NCBI GenBank assembly: GCA_944320795.1
Contig: CALUIU010000015.1
Coordinates: 1 to 64,000 of the forward strand
Length of the DNA stretch: 64,000 nucleotides
Direction: 5' to 3'
Source: Candidatus Paraprevotella stercoravium
GTDB lineage: Bacteria; Bacteroidota; Bacteroidia; Bacteroidales; Bacteroidaceae
The notes beneath the pieces were generated by a model that saw only the letters and a list, made by a program, of their open reading frames with translations, was not told the origin of the DNA and did no database searches. A program made the position numbers and the translations under genes. Below are positions 63,944 through 64,000 of the stretch, in pieces (the first letter of the stretch is position 1; each line of letters begins with the position of its first letter).

Positions 63944-64000
63944 ATGAAAAAGACAGGTTTATTTTTAGCTTTTGCTTTGTTGGCAGCCGGCACAGCCAGT
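63944..64000 (+). CDS. start of an exported protein, cut by the window end
   Basis: The first 19 codons read MKKTGLFLAFALLAAGTAS, a signal peptide start. The rest is outside the window, so no family can be named. Confidence 0.6.
   Translation, partial: MKKTGLFLAFALLAAGTAS

Overview
The window is chromosomal DNA of a member of the Bacteroidales. A Parabacteroides- or Bacteroides-like gut anaerobe is the best guess; the genus is inferred and not proven. The evidence is the UpxY-type NusG paralogue heading a capsule locus, the DUF4492-cydA-cydB cluster, families largely confined to Bacteroidetes (DUF5686, DUF6359, DUF3843, the fused DAHP synthase-chorismate mutase), a PorE-like OmpA lipoprotein, and TAnnTTTG promoter boxes in place of the usual -10. 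I found no rRNA, tRNA, CRISPR array or complete mobile element. The first 80 bases may be the 3' end of a group II intron whose body lies to the left.

Layout. 0.1-4.3 kb: PorE-like lipoprotein and topoisomerase III (minus strand). 4.5-6.2 kb: AspT/YidE-type transporter. 6.3-29.4 kb: a capsular/exopolysaccharide locus on the minus strand. In transcription order it reads upxY, rfbC, a HAD-fold protein, Wza- and Wzc-like export proteins, a 0.7-kb gap holding a terminator, a promoter candidate and a decayed reading frame, then glycosyltransferases, a Wzy-like polymerase, two copies of a polysaccharide-pyruvyl-transferase plus FrhB-like iron-sulfur protein pair, a radical SAM/SPASM protein, a nucleotidyltransferase-fold protein, Wzi and Wzx. 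This is a Wzx/Wzy-type assembly line. The cargo from about 6.8 to 23.7 kb is clearly more AT-rich than the flanks, as is usual for exchanged capsule cassettes. 29.5-34 kb: an unannotated 45-codon ORF, a DUF6359 lipoprotein and the cytochrome bd oxidase cluster. 34-40 kb: envelope and unknown genes plus a nitroreductase. 40-42.5 kb: cobU-cobT-cobS, for cobalamin nucleotide-loop assembly.

42.9-47 kb: a compact aromatic amino acid operon (prephenate dehydratase, aminotransferase, DAHP synthase-chorismate mutase, prephenate dehydrogenase). It is preceded by a Phe/Tyr-rich leader peptide gene (46891-46983), an intrinsic terminator (46833-46865) and a competing antiterminator segment, which together make a complete transcription attenuator. 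This is the clearest unlisted regulatory system in the window. 47-50.6 kb: GH89 alpha-N-acetylglucosaminidase, a TPR protein and a lipoprotein with eight CxxC motifs. 50.7-52.8 kb: umuD-GNAT-umuC. 53-55.3 kb: dicarboxylate/amino-acid symporter and an MscS channel. 55.4-62.9 kb: a plus-strand run of M28 peptidase, YjbQ, dnaG, pabB, pabC, M20 dipeptidase and a metallo-beta-lactamase-fold hydrolase. The right end carries a protein with an ExoX-like C-terminal motif and the first 19 codons of an exported protein.

Gene starts were moved inward from the longest open frame where the family's usual N-terminus or a signal peptide demanded it. Family names come from reading the translated sequence, without database searches.
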